A stretch of 64,000 nt of DNA, from assembly GCA_905235575.1 (NCBI GenBank), contig CAJOLZ010000005.1:84818-148817 (forward strand), read 5' to 3'. How positions within the stretch are numbered: the stretch's first letter is position 1; every line of letters starts with the position of its first letter. A model generated the notes under the pieces. That model was not told the DNA's origin, did not search any database, and saw only the letters and a list, made by a program, of their open reading frames with translations. Below are positions 40,416-49,324 of the stretch, piece by piece. This stretch comes from an uncultured Bacteroidaceae bacterium (GTDB lineage Bacteria > Bacteroidota > Bacteroidia > Bacteroidales > Bacteroidaceae). A program made the position numbers and the translations under genes.

Positions 40416-41100
40416 TCATAGCCTCGCTTGCATACAGGTAAACCTCTACGCGACGGCTTGCATTGCGGTCTTCCTTGCCGTTGGCATCATAAACCAGATA
40501 CTGGGGATCTTCACCGTAACCGATGCTGCTCTTAATCTGCGTGCGAGATACGCTGCAGTTGCCGGTCAGGAAGTTCATCACAGAGTTGGCACGGTTCTGG
40601 CTCAGTGTCAGGTTGGTGGCGTCGGAACCATCGCTGCTGGCGAAGCCGCAGATGGCTACGTCGCAGTCTGTATATACGTTCAGCACGTTGTTGGCGAACT
40701 GACGGAGCGAGGTCTGAGCACCGGTGGTCAGTGTAGCCTTACCTACTGCAAAGAGGATGCCGTTGTCGAAGGTCACCTTCACAGCCTCCAGGCCGTTGGA
40801 GTCGGTGGTCTTCTCAACATCTGCATTAGCCACGGCAGCAGCAGCGGCAGCAGCCTTGTCCATCTTGCGACCGATGAGTGTACCGGCCGTAGCACCAGCC
40901 ACCGTACCGGCAGCAGCACCAATGATGGCACCCTTCTTCGTGTTGCCTGTCAATTTGCCTACCAAAGCACCAATTCCGGTACCTACGGCAGCGCCTCCCG
41001 TTGTTCCGATGAGGGCACCCTTCTTCGTGTTGTTCATGTTACAACCAGAGAGAACCAATACGCCTGCCATCAGCACGGTCATAATCTTCATTCCTTTCAT
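40384..41100 (-). CDS. OmpA family lipoprotein with duplicated glycine zipper
   Basis: A 238-residue lipoprotein (lipobox LVLSGC). Residues 22-80 hold two tandem glycine-zipper repeats, each beginning NTKKGA (GALIGTTGGAAVGTGIGALVG and GAIIGAAAGTVAGATAGTLIG), which may insert in or span a membrane. The C-terminal OmpA domain (from about 110) has NLTLSQNRANSVMNFL and RRVEVYLY and probably binds peptidoglycan, anchoring the outer membrane. An in-frame ATG at 41091 is an alternative start. It is followed by mtgA, consistent with envelope function. Confidence 0.87.
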   Translation of the reverse strand: MKGMKIMTVLMAGVLVLSGCNMNNTKKGALIGTTGGAAVGTGIGALVGKLTGNTKKGAIIGAAAGTVAGATAGTLIGRKMDKAAAAAAAVANADVEKTTDSNGLEAVKVTFDNGILFAVGKATLTTGAQTSLRQFANNVLNVYTDCDVAICGFASSDGSDATNLTLSQNRANSVMNFLTGNCSVSRTQIKSSIGYGEDPQYLVYDANGKEDRNASRRVEVYLYASEAMIAAANAGTLQ

Positions 41101-41151
41101 TGTTCCTAGTTTTTAATGTTACTAATCCTTTTGAGTTATGTTTTTACGCTG

Positions 41152-41159
41152 CAAAGATA
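41152..41159 (-). promoter_or_regulatory. -7 box of OmpA-like gene
   Basis: TATCTTTG on the minus strand about 52 nt before ATG 41100, probably also serving mtgA. Confidence 0.55.
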
Positions 41160-41201
41160 CAACTTTTTCTGCACACACACTCCCATTCCACGTTTTTTTA
41201 C

Positions 41202-41209
41202 TAATTTTG
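41202..41209 (+). promoter_or_regulatory. -7 box of proS
   Basis: TAATTTTG on the plus strand, 68 nt before ATG 41277, divergent from the OmpA-like promoter. Confidence 0.5.
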
Positions 41210-41276
41210 CAGCGTTTTAACATTCCTGCAACACTGATGCAGACAATCTAAACGTATTTTTCTAAAATTCGAAATA

Positions 41277-42758
41277 ATGGCTAAAGAATTAGACTTTCTC
41301 ACAAAGAGAAGCGAAGATTACAGCAAGTGGTACAACGAACTGGTGGTGAAAGCCGACCTGGCAGAGCAGGCCGACGTGCGCGGCTGCATGGTCATCAAAC
41401 CCTACGGATACGCCATCTGGGAGAAGATGCAACGCATACTGGACGATAAATTCAAAGCTACCGGTGTGCAGAACGCCTATTTCCCACTGCTCATCCCCAA
41501 GAGTTTTCTTTCGCGCGAAGCCGAGCACGTAGAGGGTTTTGCGAAGGAATGCGCCGTGGTGACACACTATCGTCTGAAGACCAACGAGACTGGCGACGGC
41601 GTGGTTGTTGACCCGTCAGCACGCCTCGAGGAAGAGCTTATCATACGCCCCACCTCGGAGACCATCATCTGGAATACGTTCAAGAACTGGATTCATTCCT
41701 ATCGAGACCTGCCGCTACTTGTCAATCAGTGGTGTAACGTCATGCGCTGGGAGATGCGCACCCGTCTTTTCCTGCGCACCAGCGAATTTCTGTGGCAGGA
41801 GGGACACACCGCCCACGCCAGCCGCGAGGAGGCCGAGGAGCGTGCCAAGCTGATGTTGCGCGTATATGCCGACTTTGCCGAGCAGGTGATGGCCGTGCCT
41901 GTGGTGCAAGGCGTAAAAAGCGAGACCGAGCGTTTCGCAGGTGCGCTTGACACCTACACCATCGAGGCAATGATGCAGGACGGCAAGGCTCTGCAGAGCG
42001 GTACGAGTCACTTCCTGGGACAAAACTTCGGAAAAGCCTTCGAGGTGCAATTCCTCAACAAGGAGAACCAGCCCGAATATGCATGGGCCACCAGCTGGGG
42101 TGTAAGTACACGACTGATGGGTGCGCTCATCATGACCCACTCCGACGACAACGGACTGGTGCTGCCTCCGGCATTGGCTCCCACACAGGTGGTCATCGTG
42201 CCCATCTACAAGAACCAGGAGCAGCTGGACAAGGTGGACGCAGCCGTGGCTCCCATCGTGGAACGCCTGAAGGAACTGGGCGTCAGCGTGAAATATGACA
42301 ACGCCGACAACAAACGTCCGGGCTTCAAGTTTGCCGACTACGAGCTGAAGGGTGTTCCCGTGCGTCTGGTGCTCGGTGCGCGAGATTTGGAGAACGGGAC
42401 CGTAGAGGTGATGCGCCGCGATACGCTCCAGAAAGAGACACTTCCGCTGGAGGGCATTGCCGACCGTGCAAAGGTGCTCCTCGACGAGATTCAGCAGAAT
42501 ATCTTCCAGAAAGCCAAGGCTTTCCGCGATGCCCACATCTACGAATGCGAGGACTACGAGGAGTTCAAGACGCGCGTCAAGGACGGCGGATTCTTCCTCT
42601 GCCACTGGGACGGCACGGCCGAAACAGAAGCACGCATAAAGGAGGAGACTCAGGCCACCATACGATGCGTGCCGTTCGGCGTAGAGCAGACGCCCGGAAC
42701 TGACATGGTGAGCGGAAAGCCCGCCGTGGCCCGAGTGCTCATCGCCCGTTCCTACTAA
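41277..42758 (+). CDS. proS: ProS, prolyl-tRNA synthetase (archaeal/eukaryotic-like short form)
   Basis: A 493-residue class II synthetase of the ProRS type without the bacterial editing insert. Motif 1 ([22 protein letters not shown]), motif 2 ([24 protein letters not shown]) and the [10 protein letters not shown] region are intact. The HGTP anticodon-binding domain (VVIVPIYKN, then GARDLENG) and a C-terminal domain ending SY are visible. The short form is usual in Bacteroidetes. It is a single gene whose 3' end faces the DUF1460 gene across array I. Confidence 0.95.
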   Translation: MAKELDFLTKRSEDYSKWYNELVVKADLAEQADVRGCMVIKPYGYAIWEKMQRILDDKFKATGVQNAYFPLLIPKSFLSREAEHVEGFAKECAVVTHYRLKTNETGDGVVVDPSARLEEELIIRPTSETIIWNTFKNWIHSYRDLPLLVNQWCNVMRWEMRTRLFLRTSEFLWQEGHTAHASREEAEERAKLMLRVYADFAEQVMAVPVVQGVKSETERFAGALDTYTIEAMMQDGKALQSGTSHFLGQNFGKAFEVQFLNKENQPEYAWATSWGVSTRLMGALIMTHSDDNGLVLPPALAPTQVVIVPIYKNQEQLDKVDAAVAPIVERLKELGVSVKYDNADNKRPGFKFADYELKGVPVRLVLGARDLENGTVEVMRRDTLQKETLPLEGIADRAKVLLDEIQQNIFQKAKAFRDAHIYECEDYEEFKTRVKDGGFFLCHWDGTAETEARIKEETQATIRCVPFGVEQTPGTDMVSGKPAVARVLIARSY

Positions 42759-42792
42759 TTTCCGAGGTCCGGCATCGGCAAGGTTCGGAAAC

Positions 42793-42872
42793 GCACCACG
42801 GTTTTACGATTGACGCACCACGGTGCGACAGCCTGCGCACCACGTTGCGACGCCTGTCGCAGCGTGGTGCGT
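42793..42872. repeat. 22-bp-pitch palindromic array I (4 units)
   Basis: Units begin at 42793 (right arm decayed), 42815, 42837 and 42859: CGCACCACGGTGCG, CGCACCACGTTGCG, CGCAGCGTGGTGCG. AAA before and a T-run after make the whole array a large inverted repeat. It is located between convergent genes, so it could end transcription from both sides. Confidence 0.9.
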
Positions 42873-42934
42873 TTTTTTGTTCTAAACGTCACGTAGATTT
42901 TTCCCTGAAGTAACAACTGTCTGAACAGCCCCGT

Positions 42935-43849
42935 TCAGTCCTTTTCGGGCTTCTCCGTCAGACGCACCACTCTCGCCCCAAGCATCGAGGGATGGGCGAG
43001 GAGATAGCGATGCAGCGTGGAGGTGTCGAGCATGACACGTCCGGCACGGCTGCTGGCATGGAGCAGGTGAAGCTGTCCGTCGCTCCCCCACGCTGCAAAT
43101 CCCATGTGACTGACATCGAGCCCAGGCGTGCGGCACACCAAAGCCACGATGTCGCCGTTGCTGACGTCGGCGAGCTGCTTCGGACTGCCATTGAGACGCG
43201 ATGTGGGGATATACGAAACAACGATGTGCGACGCTTCCTGCTCGCGCCGGCGTATTGGGGAGAGCAGACTTCGGTCGCTGCGCAAGGCCGGGTATGCATC
43301 GGGATGGGCAGACATGTAGCTGAGCTCCAACGTGTCGCGTCCCTGGAAAGGAGTGGCCTCGTCATCGGTTCCGCCCTGTATCTCGGCAAGCAGTCGCAGG
43401 TGCTCTCCATTCCTCACCCACTGGCTGAAATAATGATTGCGCGAAGCGTAGCCGTCGATATGCCCGTCTTTGTAACGCAGGAGCGTGAGGTAGCGCAGGA
43501 AATCGTCCCAGCGCACGGAACCGCTGCGTGCAGTGAGCGTCAGAGCTGCCACGGTCTCGACGAACGTGGTGCAGTCAAAAGCACGCATGTTCACCGTCAA
43601 TTCGGTTTCGCTCTTCCCTTGTTGCAACTCGGTCTCGAGGGTGGCAGACTGATATGGCACACCCGCGAGCTGATGCGCGAAAAAGAGGGGAAGGCAGACA
43701 TCGGCCGGCTGGGAAGACACACGCGAGAGCAGCTCAACAACGCGCAGACTGTCCGACCGCTCGTATCGGACGGCACGGCACGGAAGTGTCACAAGAAAAC
43801 ACGTCAGCAGGGCGCCTGCCATTCGACCTAAGAGCCGATTCGGAATCAT
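42935..43849 (-). CDS. DUF1460 amidase-like protein (putative N-acetylmuramoyl-L-alanine amidase/NlpC-type)
   Basis: A 304-residue exported protein with a signal peptide (hydrophobic AGALLTCFLVTLPCRA). It has the DUF1460 pattern: catalytic-type Cys in MRAFDCTTFVETVAALT, IDGYASRNHYFSQWV, SNGDIVALVCRTPGLDVSHMGFA with the likely catalytic His, and LHLLHASS. Relatives have a papain-like NlpC/P60 fold and are thought to cut peptidoglycan-derived peptides. The ATGA overlap with the AmpG-like gene suggests a role in muropeptide handling. Confidence 0.86.
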   Translation of the reverse strand: MIPNRLLGRMAGALLTCFLVTLPCRAVRYERSDSLRVVELLSRVSSQPADVCLPLFFAHQLAGVPYQSATLETELQQGKSETELTVNMRAFDCTTFVETVAALTLTARSGSVRWDDFLRYLTLLRYKDGHIDGYASRNHYFSQWVRNGEHLRLLAEIQGGTDDEATPFQGRDTLELSYMSAHPDAYPALRSDRSLLSPIRRREQEASHIVVSYIPTSRLNGSPKQLADVSNGDIVALVCRTPGLDVSHMGFAAWGSDGQLHLLHASSRAGRVMLDTSTLHRYLLAHPSMLGARVVRLTEKPEKD

Positions 43850-45126
43850 TCTTTTTCTTCAGGAAGATGAAGCATCGCGGTGACGGCAAACGTCACCAGG
43901 CAGAATCCCATCACGGCTAGGAAGAACTGGTTGTAGCCAAGGCGGTCGGAGAGCCAGCCGGACACCATGCCGGGCAACATGACACCGCCCAGATACTGAA
44001 AAGCTGTGCAGAGCGAAAAGACCGACGTACTGCGCTCGCCATGTGAGAAGCTTACAAGATAGAGCGTATAGGCAGTGAAGCCAAGTCCGTAGCCCACTTG
44101 CTCGACGAAAACGCACGAGCCGATGAGCCATAGGTTGGTGGACTGAACGTAACTCAGATAGACATAGACGACGTCGGGCAAGGTGATGCACAATACCAAC
44201 GGCCACAACATACGACGCAGTCCGTAGCGCGAAACCAGCCATCCCCCGAGCAAGCCACCGCCCAACAGGCCGATGACGCCCAACGTACCGTAGATGATGC
44301 CATAGTTGACATCGCTCAAAGCCAGACCACCATCGTCCAACGAACGCTTCAGAAAGAGGGGAACTATCTTCGTGAGCAGACCCTCGGGCAGACGGAATAG
44401 GAGTATGAAACAGAGTGCCGTCAGGATGTGGGGCTTCGAGAAAAAGACTATCCACGTCTGCGCAAAGTCGTGCAAGTGACGCCATCTGCCACGGGAAGCG
44501 AGCGCTGCATCGGTCTGAGACTCAACTTGCGGAAGCATACGCGAATGCCATGCGAAGAGCAGCAACATGAGCAAGCCGACCATCAGGAACGTCACCGACC
44601 ACGAGACTGGAATCGAGAACTGCGGCAAGCCGAAAGCGCCCTCCTGCAACATGCCGGCCAGCATCACCAATCCGCCCTGCCCCAGCACCATGCCGATGCG
44701 GTAGAAGGTGTTACGCACACCCACATAGAGTTCCTGATCCTGATTGCTCAAGCCGAGAATGTAGAAGCCATCGGCCGATATATCGTGCGTGGAACTGCTG
44801 AATGCTATCAGCATGAAAAGTGCCAGCGATGCACGAAGCCACATGGTGGTGGGCAGTGAAAGTGCCACCAGCGCAAGGGACGCACCGATGAGAAACTGCA
44901 TGGCAAGAATCCACCAACGCTTGGTACGAATGGAATCAATAAACGGACTCCATAAAGGCTTGATGACCCACGGCAGACCAAGCCAGCTGGTGTAGAGGGC
45001 AATCTGCGTGTCGGTGAGACCCATTTCCTGATAAAGCACCACCGACATCAACATGACGGCTGCATAGGGGAGCGACTCTCCCAGGTATAGACTGGGAACC
45101 CAAAGGGACGGAGATTTAGTAGACAT
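43846..45126 (-). CDS. AmpG-like MFS transporter (putative muropeptide permease)
   Basis: A roughly 426-residue inner-membrane protein with about 12 membrane segments. WVPSLYLGESLPYAAVMLMSVVLY, LGLPWVIKPLWSPFID and FSSSTHDISADGFY fit the AmpG branch, which imports anhydro-muropeptides for peptidoglycan recycling; this is inference, since the branch is broad. ATG 45126 is used; an in-frame TTG lies at 45132. It starts 29 nt after the plug gene and overlaps the DUF1460 gene by 4 nt, making it part of an eight-gene run. Confidence 0.82.
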   Translation of the reverse strand: MSTKSPSLWVPSLYLGESLPYAAVMLMSVVLYQEMGLTDTQIALYTSWLGLPWVIKPLWSPFIDSIRTKRWWILAMQFLIGASLALVALSLPTTMWLRASLALFMLIAFSSSTHDISADGFYILGLSNQDQELYVGVRNTFYRIGMVLGQGGLVMLAGMLQEGAFGLPQFSIPVSWSVTFLMVGLLMLLLFAWHSRMLPQVESQTDAALASRGRWRHLHDFAQTWIVFFSKPHILTALCFILLFRLPEGLLTKIVPLFLKRSLDDGGLALSDVNYGIIYGTLGVIGLLGGGLLGGWLVSRYGLRRMLWPLVLCITLPDVVYVYLSYVQSTNLWLIGSCVFVEQVGYGLGFTAYTLYLVSFSHGERSTSVFSLCTAFQYLGGVMLPGMVSGWLSDRLGYNQFFLAVMGFCLVTFAVTAMLHLPEEKE

Positions 45127-45155
45127 TTTCAATCTGTGTATTTATTGAAGTAAAT

Positions 45156-46400
45156 TTAGCGCCGTGCACCGGTGTTCACACGCGAATATGCCACCAGACG
45201 GTCATAACGGCTGCCCTGCTCACGGAAGTAAACAAGCACAGTGTATTCGTTCTCGGTTTCATAGAAATCACCTGCCGTACGAAGTGTGGTGCCGTCCTCC
45301 TGACGGAACTGGTAGCCATAATAACCTTGCTTAAGCAGGATGGCCGCTTCGTACTCACCATGCGCCTCGTCATATTTCATTCGGCACTCCGGAGCATATT
45401 CCTCGCCTGTCCACTCACCACAGACATATACATCGCCGCCCGGTAAACGTGGTGTCTGAAGACGGAAATGCACCACAACATACTCAGCCGTGATGTCGTC
45501 GTCCATGTCATCGGCACTGCGCAAGACATAGACGCCGTTCTGGTCTTCGCTGAATTCGTAGTTGCGGTCGGGCACCACTGGGAAGAGCGTTGCGTGGTAG
45601 TATGGTTCGAACCACTCCATACGGTCGACACCAAGTGCGGTGCGGTGCACATCGAGAATCTCGAAACGATGATACTCGCTGCCGGCAGGGAATATCAGGT
45701 TCTCATTGTGCGTGAACTCTATGCCGTTCATCTTGCGTATGTTGGGTACAAGATTGTCCACACGACTATCCCAACGACGGTTCTGCATGACAACGGTCTT
45801 CAATTCGCGTGTAGGGTCGTTCACTCGCAGTGAGCCATAACCTACAGAGAGCGTCACCTGCTGATGGCTTTTGTTGAAATCGATATCGGTGTTTCCGCTC
45901 ACCCCAACCATGGCGCTCGCAGCGTTCTCATAAATGCAGAACTGAGCCTCCAACACGGGAGTGTCTTCCGCCACATCGTCGTCTTCGTGGAATATCTGCA
46001 CACGATAGTTTCCACTGAGCAGCATGGAAGTCTGGCGGTTAGGCAGGCGAAAGCTGTAGTGCGTATAGATTTGTGTGGTGTTGAAACTCTTTTCGTAATC
46101 CTCAATCAACTGGTCGTTCAAGCCACTCAGATAGTCACTTTCGAAGATTCCGTCCGATGGATTCCAGTCGGCATCGCAGTGCTGTATGTGATAAATATAG
46201 CGCTGGTAGTCGTGACTCATCTCATCCCAGGAGATTTCTACATGCTGATATTTACCCCGTGCAAGCATGGGAGGCAGGGTGGGAACGCCGTCGACAACCA
46301 CACGAAGCGTGTGCACGTCATCGTCGTAAATACGTTGCTGCTGGGCACAGAGAGGTAGCGCGAGACATACAACAAGAAGCACAAGAATGGCACGTTTCAT
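45156..46400 (-). CDS. Type IX secretion system plug protein (DUF5103 family)
   Basis: A 414-residue exported protein with a signal peptide (MKRAILVLLVVCLALPLCAQ). It matches the DUF5103 family, now known as the plug that seals the periplasmic end of the SprA type IX translocon when PorV is not bound. Visible family stretches are HVEISWDEMSHDYQRYIYHIQHCDADW near residue 55, LSGLNDQLIEDYEKSFNT, LSGNYRVQIF, and a C-terminal Ig-like domain with DVYVCGEWTG. ATG 46400 overlaps the TRIC-channel gene stop by 4 nt. porU and porV are 5-10 kb away. Confidence 0.84.
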   Translation of the reverse strand: MKRAILVLLVVCLALPLCAQQQRIYDDDVHTLRVVVDGVPTLPPMLARGKYQHVEISWDEMSHDYQRYIYHIQHCDADWNPSDGIFESDYLSGLNDQLIEDYEKSFNTTQIYTHYSFRLPNRQTSMLLSGNYRVQIFHEDDDVAEDTPVLEAQFCIYENAASAMVGVSGNTDIDFNKSHQQVTLSVGYGSLRVNDPTRELKTVVMQNRRWDSRVDNLVPNIRKMNGIEFTHNENLIFPAGSEYHRFEILDVHRTALGVDRMEWFEPYYHATLFPVVPDRNYEFSEDQNGVYVLRSADDMDDDITAEYVVVHFRLQTPRLPGGDVYVCGEWTGEEYAPECRMKYDEAHGEYEAAILLKQGYYGYQFRQEDGTTLRTAGDFYETENEYTVLVYFREQGSRYDRLVAYSRVNTGARR

Positions 46401-47068
46401 ATTTCTTCCTCCTTTCCACGCAGTATGGGCAACTGCCAATGATAGTGTACGGCAAGCATTCGCATGGCAATGACCGTGATACTGCTCAGGAGTGCAGCCA
46501 CCTCGGCCGAAATGTTTGCCTTGTGACACAACACATATACCACACCACCTGCAATGCAGGCCAGTGCATATATTTCCTTTCGAAAGATGAGAGGCACCTC
46601 GTTGATGAGCACATCGCGTATGACACCGCCCGCTGCTCCCGTCAGACATCCCATGGCCACAGCAGTCCACAGTGGGAAGCCAAGGCTGAGTGTCTTCTCA
46701 ATTCCAATGACGTTGAAGAGCGCCAAACCGATGGTGTCGAAGATGAACCACGTATTGTCCTGACGAATGAGATACTTGCCGAACAGCATCACCCACACAA
46801 CAGCCAGCGCGCAACAGATGAAATAGCTGCTGTTTGTCATCCAAAATGGGTTCACGCCCAGCATCAGGTCGCGCACCGTACCACCTCCGATGGCTGTGGC
46901 CATGCCAACGATCCATGCACCGAAGATGTCAAACTGCTTGGCCGATGAGAGGCGGACACCCGAGATGGCAAAGGCGAACGTGCCGACAAATTCAATGACG
47001 ACAAACGAGACGGGCAGTCGCAACGTGGTGCCCATCTCCTGCAGTATCCCGAGGAACCAGTCTGACAT
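46397..47068 (-). CDS. TRIC-type cation channel family protein (UPF0126)
   Basis: A 223-residue inner-membrane protein with seven predicted membrane segments in two halves, each with a glycine-rich motif before an Arg-Asp pair: AIGGGTVRDLMLG and GAAGGVIRDVLIN. This is the bacterial TRIC (YadS/YicG) pattern. Relatives form trimeric potassium-type channels; some are annotated as glycine transporters. It begins 3 nt after the PqqD gene and overlaps the plug gene by 4 nt. Confidence 0.88.
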   Translation of the reverse strand: MSDWFLGILQEMGTTLRLPVSFVVIEFVGTFAFAISGVRLSSAKQFDIFGAWIVGMATAIGGGTVRDLMLGVNPFWMTNSSYFICCALAVVWVMLFGKYLIRQDNTWFIFDTIGLALFNVIGIEKTLSLGFPLWTAVAMGCLTGAAGGVIRDVLINEVPLIFRKEIYALACIAGGVVYVLCHKANISAEVAALLSSITVIAMRMLAVHYHWQLPILRGKEEEI

Positions 47069-47071
47069 TTC

Positions 47072-47347
47072 CTATGCTACAGGCTCGAGCAAACCGGCCT
47101 CTTGCCAGCGGTCTATGATGGACTGTGCATCGTTGAGGGCGGTATCATTGTCCACTTCATACTCCTCGCACAGTTTGTCGGCCAGTGTCTCGGCGGTGAA
47201 TTCGGTGTCCTTCACAGCCTCCCACAGGAGGGCTGCCGACTCGTTGAGCGAGATTATGCGGCTGAAGTCGACATTTTCTTCGCCATAGCCCACGATGATA
47301 TTCTCGCCGCAGACCTTCATCAATTCGAAACCTTTCTTGATTTTCAT
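47072..47347 (-). CDS. PqqD family protein (RiPP recognition element)
   Basis: A 91-residue protein with the PqqD/RRE fold. ISLNESAALLWEAVKDTEFTAETLADKLCEEYEVD and the helix DAQSIIDRWQEAGLLEPV match the family winged-helix that binds leader peptides of ribosomally made, post-translationally modified peptides. It probably acts as a peptide-binding adaptor in the cytoplasm. It follows the S26-type peptidase gene by 6 nt. No precursor peptide is recognisable nearby. Confidence 0.85.
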   Translation of the reverse strand: MKIKKGFELMKVCGENIIVGYGEENVDFSRIISLNESAALLWEAVKDTEFTAETLADKLCEEYEVDNDTALNDAQSIIDRWQEAGLLEPVA

Positions 47348-47353
47348 AACATT

Positions 47354-47890
47354 CTATACATAAGATTTATAAACAAAGAGCAGCAGGCGACGGATGGGTC
47401 GCAGTTTCCGCCACAGACGTATGCGGCGTATCAGGTGCGGGTCCGAGGCGAAGAGCGTGCGGTTTGGGCGGATGTATTCCGTGACGATGCCGCAAACATC
47501 TGCTGCGTGACATTGCTCCACACCGTACAGGTTGCCGTCGCCCTGCAGTGTGATGTCGTCTCCCTTTATCTCGATGATTCGATGCAACACGTAGTGGCCC
47601 GGCGAGATTTGTGCCAAGACAGCATCGCCCACATGGAGTGCAGAGACAGGTGCCAGTTTCACGCGGTCGCGGCCATACTCGATGAAGGGTCGCATGCTGT
47701 AGCCTTTCACCCAGATGGTTGTGGTGTGTCCCTCAGCAAGTTTCTGGCTCACAAGTCCGAGGAGTACCTCGTTGGGCATCTCGTGCCGAGCCTCGGTGGA
47801 AGTGGTTCCGTTGCGACGTTTGTAGATGCAGCCCACTGGCCACATCAGCAGTCGCATCAGGCGACGTATCAGTTCCTTGATGAGTTTCAT
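47354..47890 (-). CDS. S24/S26 family peptidase (signal-peptidase-like)
   Basis: A 178-residue protein with a signal-peptidase-type core: GYSMRPFI (catalytic Ser), GRDRVKLAPV, VGDAVLAQI, LHRIIEIKGDDITLQGDGN. The usual Lys position is occupied by His in VLHRII, as in SipW-like and archaeal types. The N-terminus is basic and weakly hydrophobic, so membrane association is uncertain. ATGA overlap with the HprK-like gene and the PqqD neighbour suggest it cleaves a modified peptide or protein, but the target is unknown. Confidence 0.82.
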   Translation of the reverse strand: MKLIKELIRRLMRLLMWPVGCIYKRRNGTTSTEARHEMPNEVLLGLVSQKLAEGHTTTIWVKGYSMRPFIEYGRDRVKLAPVSALHVGDAVLAQISPGHYVLHRIIEIKGDDITLQGDGNLYGVEQCHAADVCGIVTEYIRPNRTLFASDPHLIRRIRLWRKLRPIRRLLLFVYKSYV

Positions 47891-48771
47891 CGTGCTACGG
47901 TGTCGTGACAGAGGTGAGCCGCTGCCGCGTCGGGCAGACAGCCCAGTTCGTAGATGGGGGTGAGGCGCACGGCCTCGGCTATGCTGTTGCAGATACCCTT
48001 ATAGACGCGGGCGTCCCATTTCATGTTGCTCATCTGAGGAAGCAGCATGGTGAATGCTTCCACAGGCGAGAGTTTCTGGATGGAGTTCTCGGGGCGTTGC
48101 TGTATGCGCACGATGGCTCCTGCCGGGGCCTGAATGTTGCGATAGCAGGGTGTCTTCCCACTCCAGGGCGAACCGTACACGATGGTTTCGTCGCCGATGA
48201 TGCGCACCACGGGATTGTCGTCGTTCATCAGGTCGCAGCCCGGTATGTTGTCATACCAGAGGCGTGTGTGGGTGCTCTTCCCCGTGCCGCTGGGAGCGGT
48301 CATCATATAGGCCCGTCCGTCGCACCGAATCACGGAGGCGTGCATCAGGAGAAGTCCCTTGTCGGCTCCGGCGAAGGCGTAGGCCAGCATCATGGCGTTG
48401 TTCAGACCGAAAGCACGCTGCGCGAAAGTCTCGCCACGCAGGGCCACGGTGGCACGTCTGAAATCGGGCGAGGCCTCCACCTCGCTGCACAGCACCCCGT
48501 AGAGGTCCGAAAGTTCGAAGTGGTAGCTGCCGTCTTCGAGCCGATAGACGCCATAGTTGTTGCCGCCGCTGTCGAACTGACCTATCTCGTGTCCGCGCTG
48601 CTGCCAGTGGAAGTTGTCATCGACCACGACCTCGAGGAGGAGTCCGTCGTCAGGCGCCTCGTCCAGCGCAAATCGCTCGAACGAGGGTATCAGCCGTTCG
48701 TCGTTGTCGTCACCCTCGAAGGCGATGGAGAACGCCAGTCCCCCCACACGATAGAATATCTTCTTGCTCAT
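47887..48771 (-). CDS. HPr kinase/PEPCK-fold ATPase (HprK-like)
   Basis: A 294-residue protein with a P-loop typical of the HprK group, APSGTGKSTHTRLW (around residue 155), preceded by LLMHASVIRCDGRAYMM and followed by LMNDDNPVVRI and VYGSPWSGKTPCYRN. Databases often call such proteins PEP carboxykinase, but it is far too short and is best called HprK-like. In other RiPP clusters related kinases phosphorylate peptides. It overlaps the peptidase gene by 4 nt and follows the secreted-protein gene by 41 nt. Confidence 0.84.
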   Translation of the reverse strand: MSKKIFYRVGGLAFSIAFEGDDNDERLIPSFERFALDEAPDDGLLLEVVVDDNFHWQQRGHEIGQFDSGGNNYGVYRLEDGSYHFELSDLYGVLCSEVEASPDFRRATVALRGETFAQRAFGLNNAMMLAYAFAGADKGLLLMHASVIRCDGRAYMMTAPSGTGKSTHTRLWYDNIPGCDLMNDDNPVVRIIGDETIVYGSPWSGKTPCYRNIQAPAGAIVRIQQRPENSIQKLSPVEAFTMLLPQMSNMKWDARVYKGICNSIAEAVRLTPIYELGCLPDAAAAHLCHDTVAR

Positions 48772-48812
48772 TTCTTGAATTTCTTTGAACTTTTCTTGGC
48801 CTCGGGTGTCAG

Positions 48813-49301
48813 TTACTGACCGACGGGCACAGACGTGTCAATCCAGCGTTCGGCATAGAAATGGAAATCGTCTGCCGATATTCTTTTGAACTTCAGCGTC
48901 CCGTCCTGCCGATTGTGTTTTTCCACCTTGGCATGTTTCTTCTCGGCCTTCTTCGGTTTCTTGTGGAAGAATACGGCCGTGGTCATGTTCTCCAGATGGA
49001 GGCTGTCCTCCAGGTAGGCTTGCAACTGCATCGAATAGAGCTGACGGTCCATCAGGAAACCCGATTTCTTGTCCAGATACACCGAGTCGAGCCGCTGGAT
49101 GTCGGTCAGGTAGACCGTAGAGTCGCTCAGCGACATGGCATATCCGAAGAGGCTGGCAGTGGCCGCCTTCACTTTCGATGCGCGCGGCGTATAAACTTTC
49201 GCCGTCTTTTCTTTCCGCTCACCCTTTGCACTGCGAGCCTGCAGCGCCATGGGAACCGCCACGAGCGCGAGCAGTAAGAGTATATTTTTCATTCCTTTCA
49301 T
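48813..49301 (-). CDS. Secreted protein of unknown function (first gene of eight-gene run)
   Basis: A 162-residue protein with a signal peptide (MKGMKNILLLLALVAVPMALQA). The mature part has a basic start (RSAKGERKEKTAKVY), then a middle region with SLSDSTVYLTDIQRLDSVYLDKKSGFLMDRQLYSMQLQAYLEDS and a second lysine-rich stretch (HKKPKKAEKKHAKVEKHN), ending in a short beta region. I do not recognise a family. ATG 49301 and ATG 49292 are both possible. It may be the client of the downstream HprK/S26/PqqD set, but this is only positional inference. Confidence 0.78.
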   Translation of the reverse strand: MKGMKNILLLLALVAVPMALQARSAKGERKEKTAKVYTPRASKVKAATASLFGYAMSLSDSTVYLTDIQRLDSVYLDKKSGFLMDRQLYSMQLQAYLEDSLHLENMTTAVFFHKKPKKAEKKHAKVEKHNRQDGTLKFKRISADDFHFYAERWIDTSVPVGQ

Positions 49302-49324
49302 TATGCTGATTCTTTTTTCGGTTA

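Noticed and set aside
47887..48771. Phosphoenolpyruvate carboxykinase
   Set aside because: The P-loop is of the HprK/PEPCK superfamily, but the protein has 294 residues, about half of PEPCK, and lacks its substrate-binding blocks.
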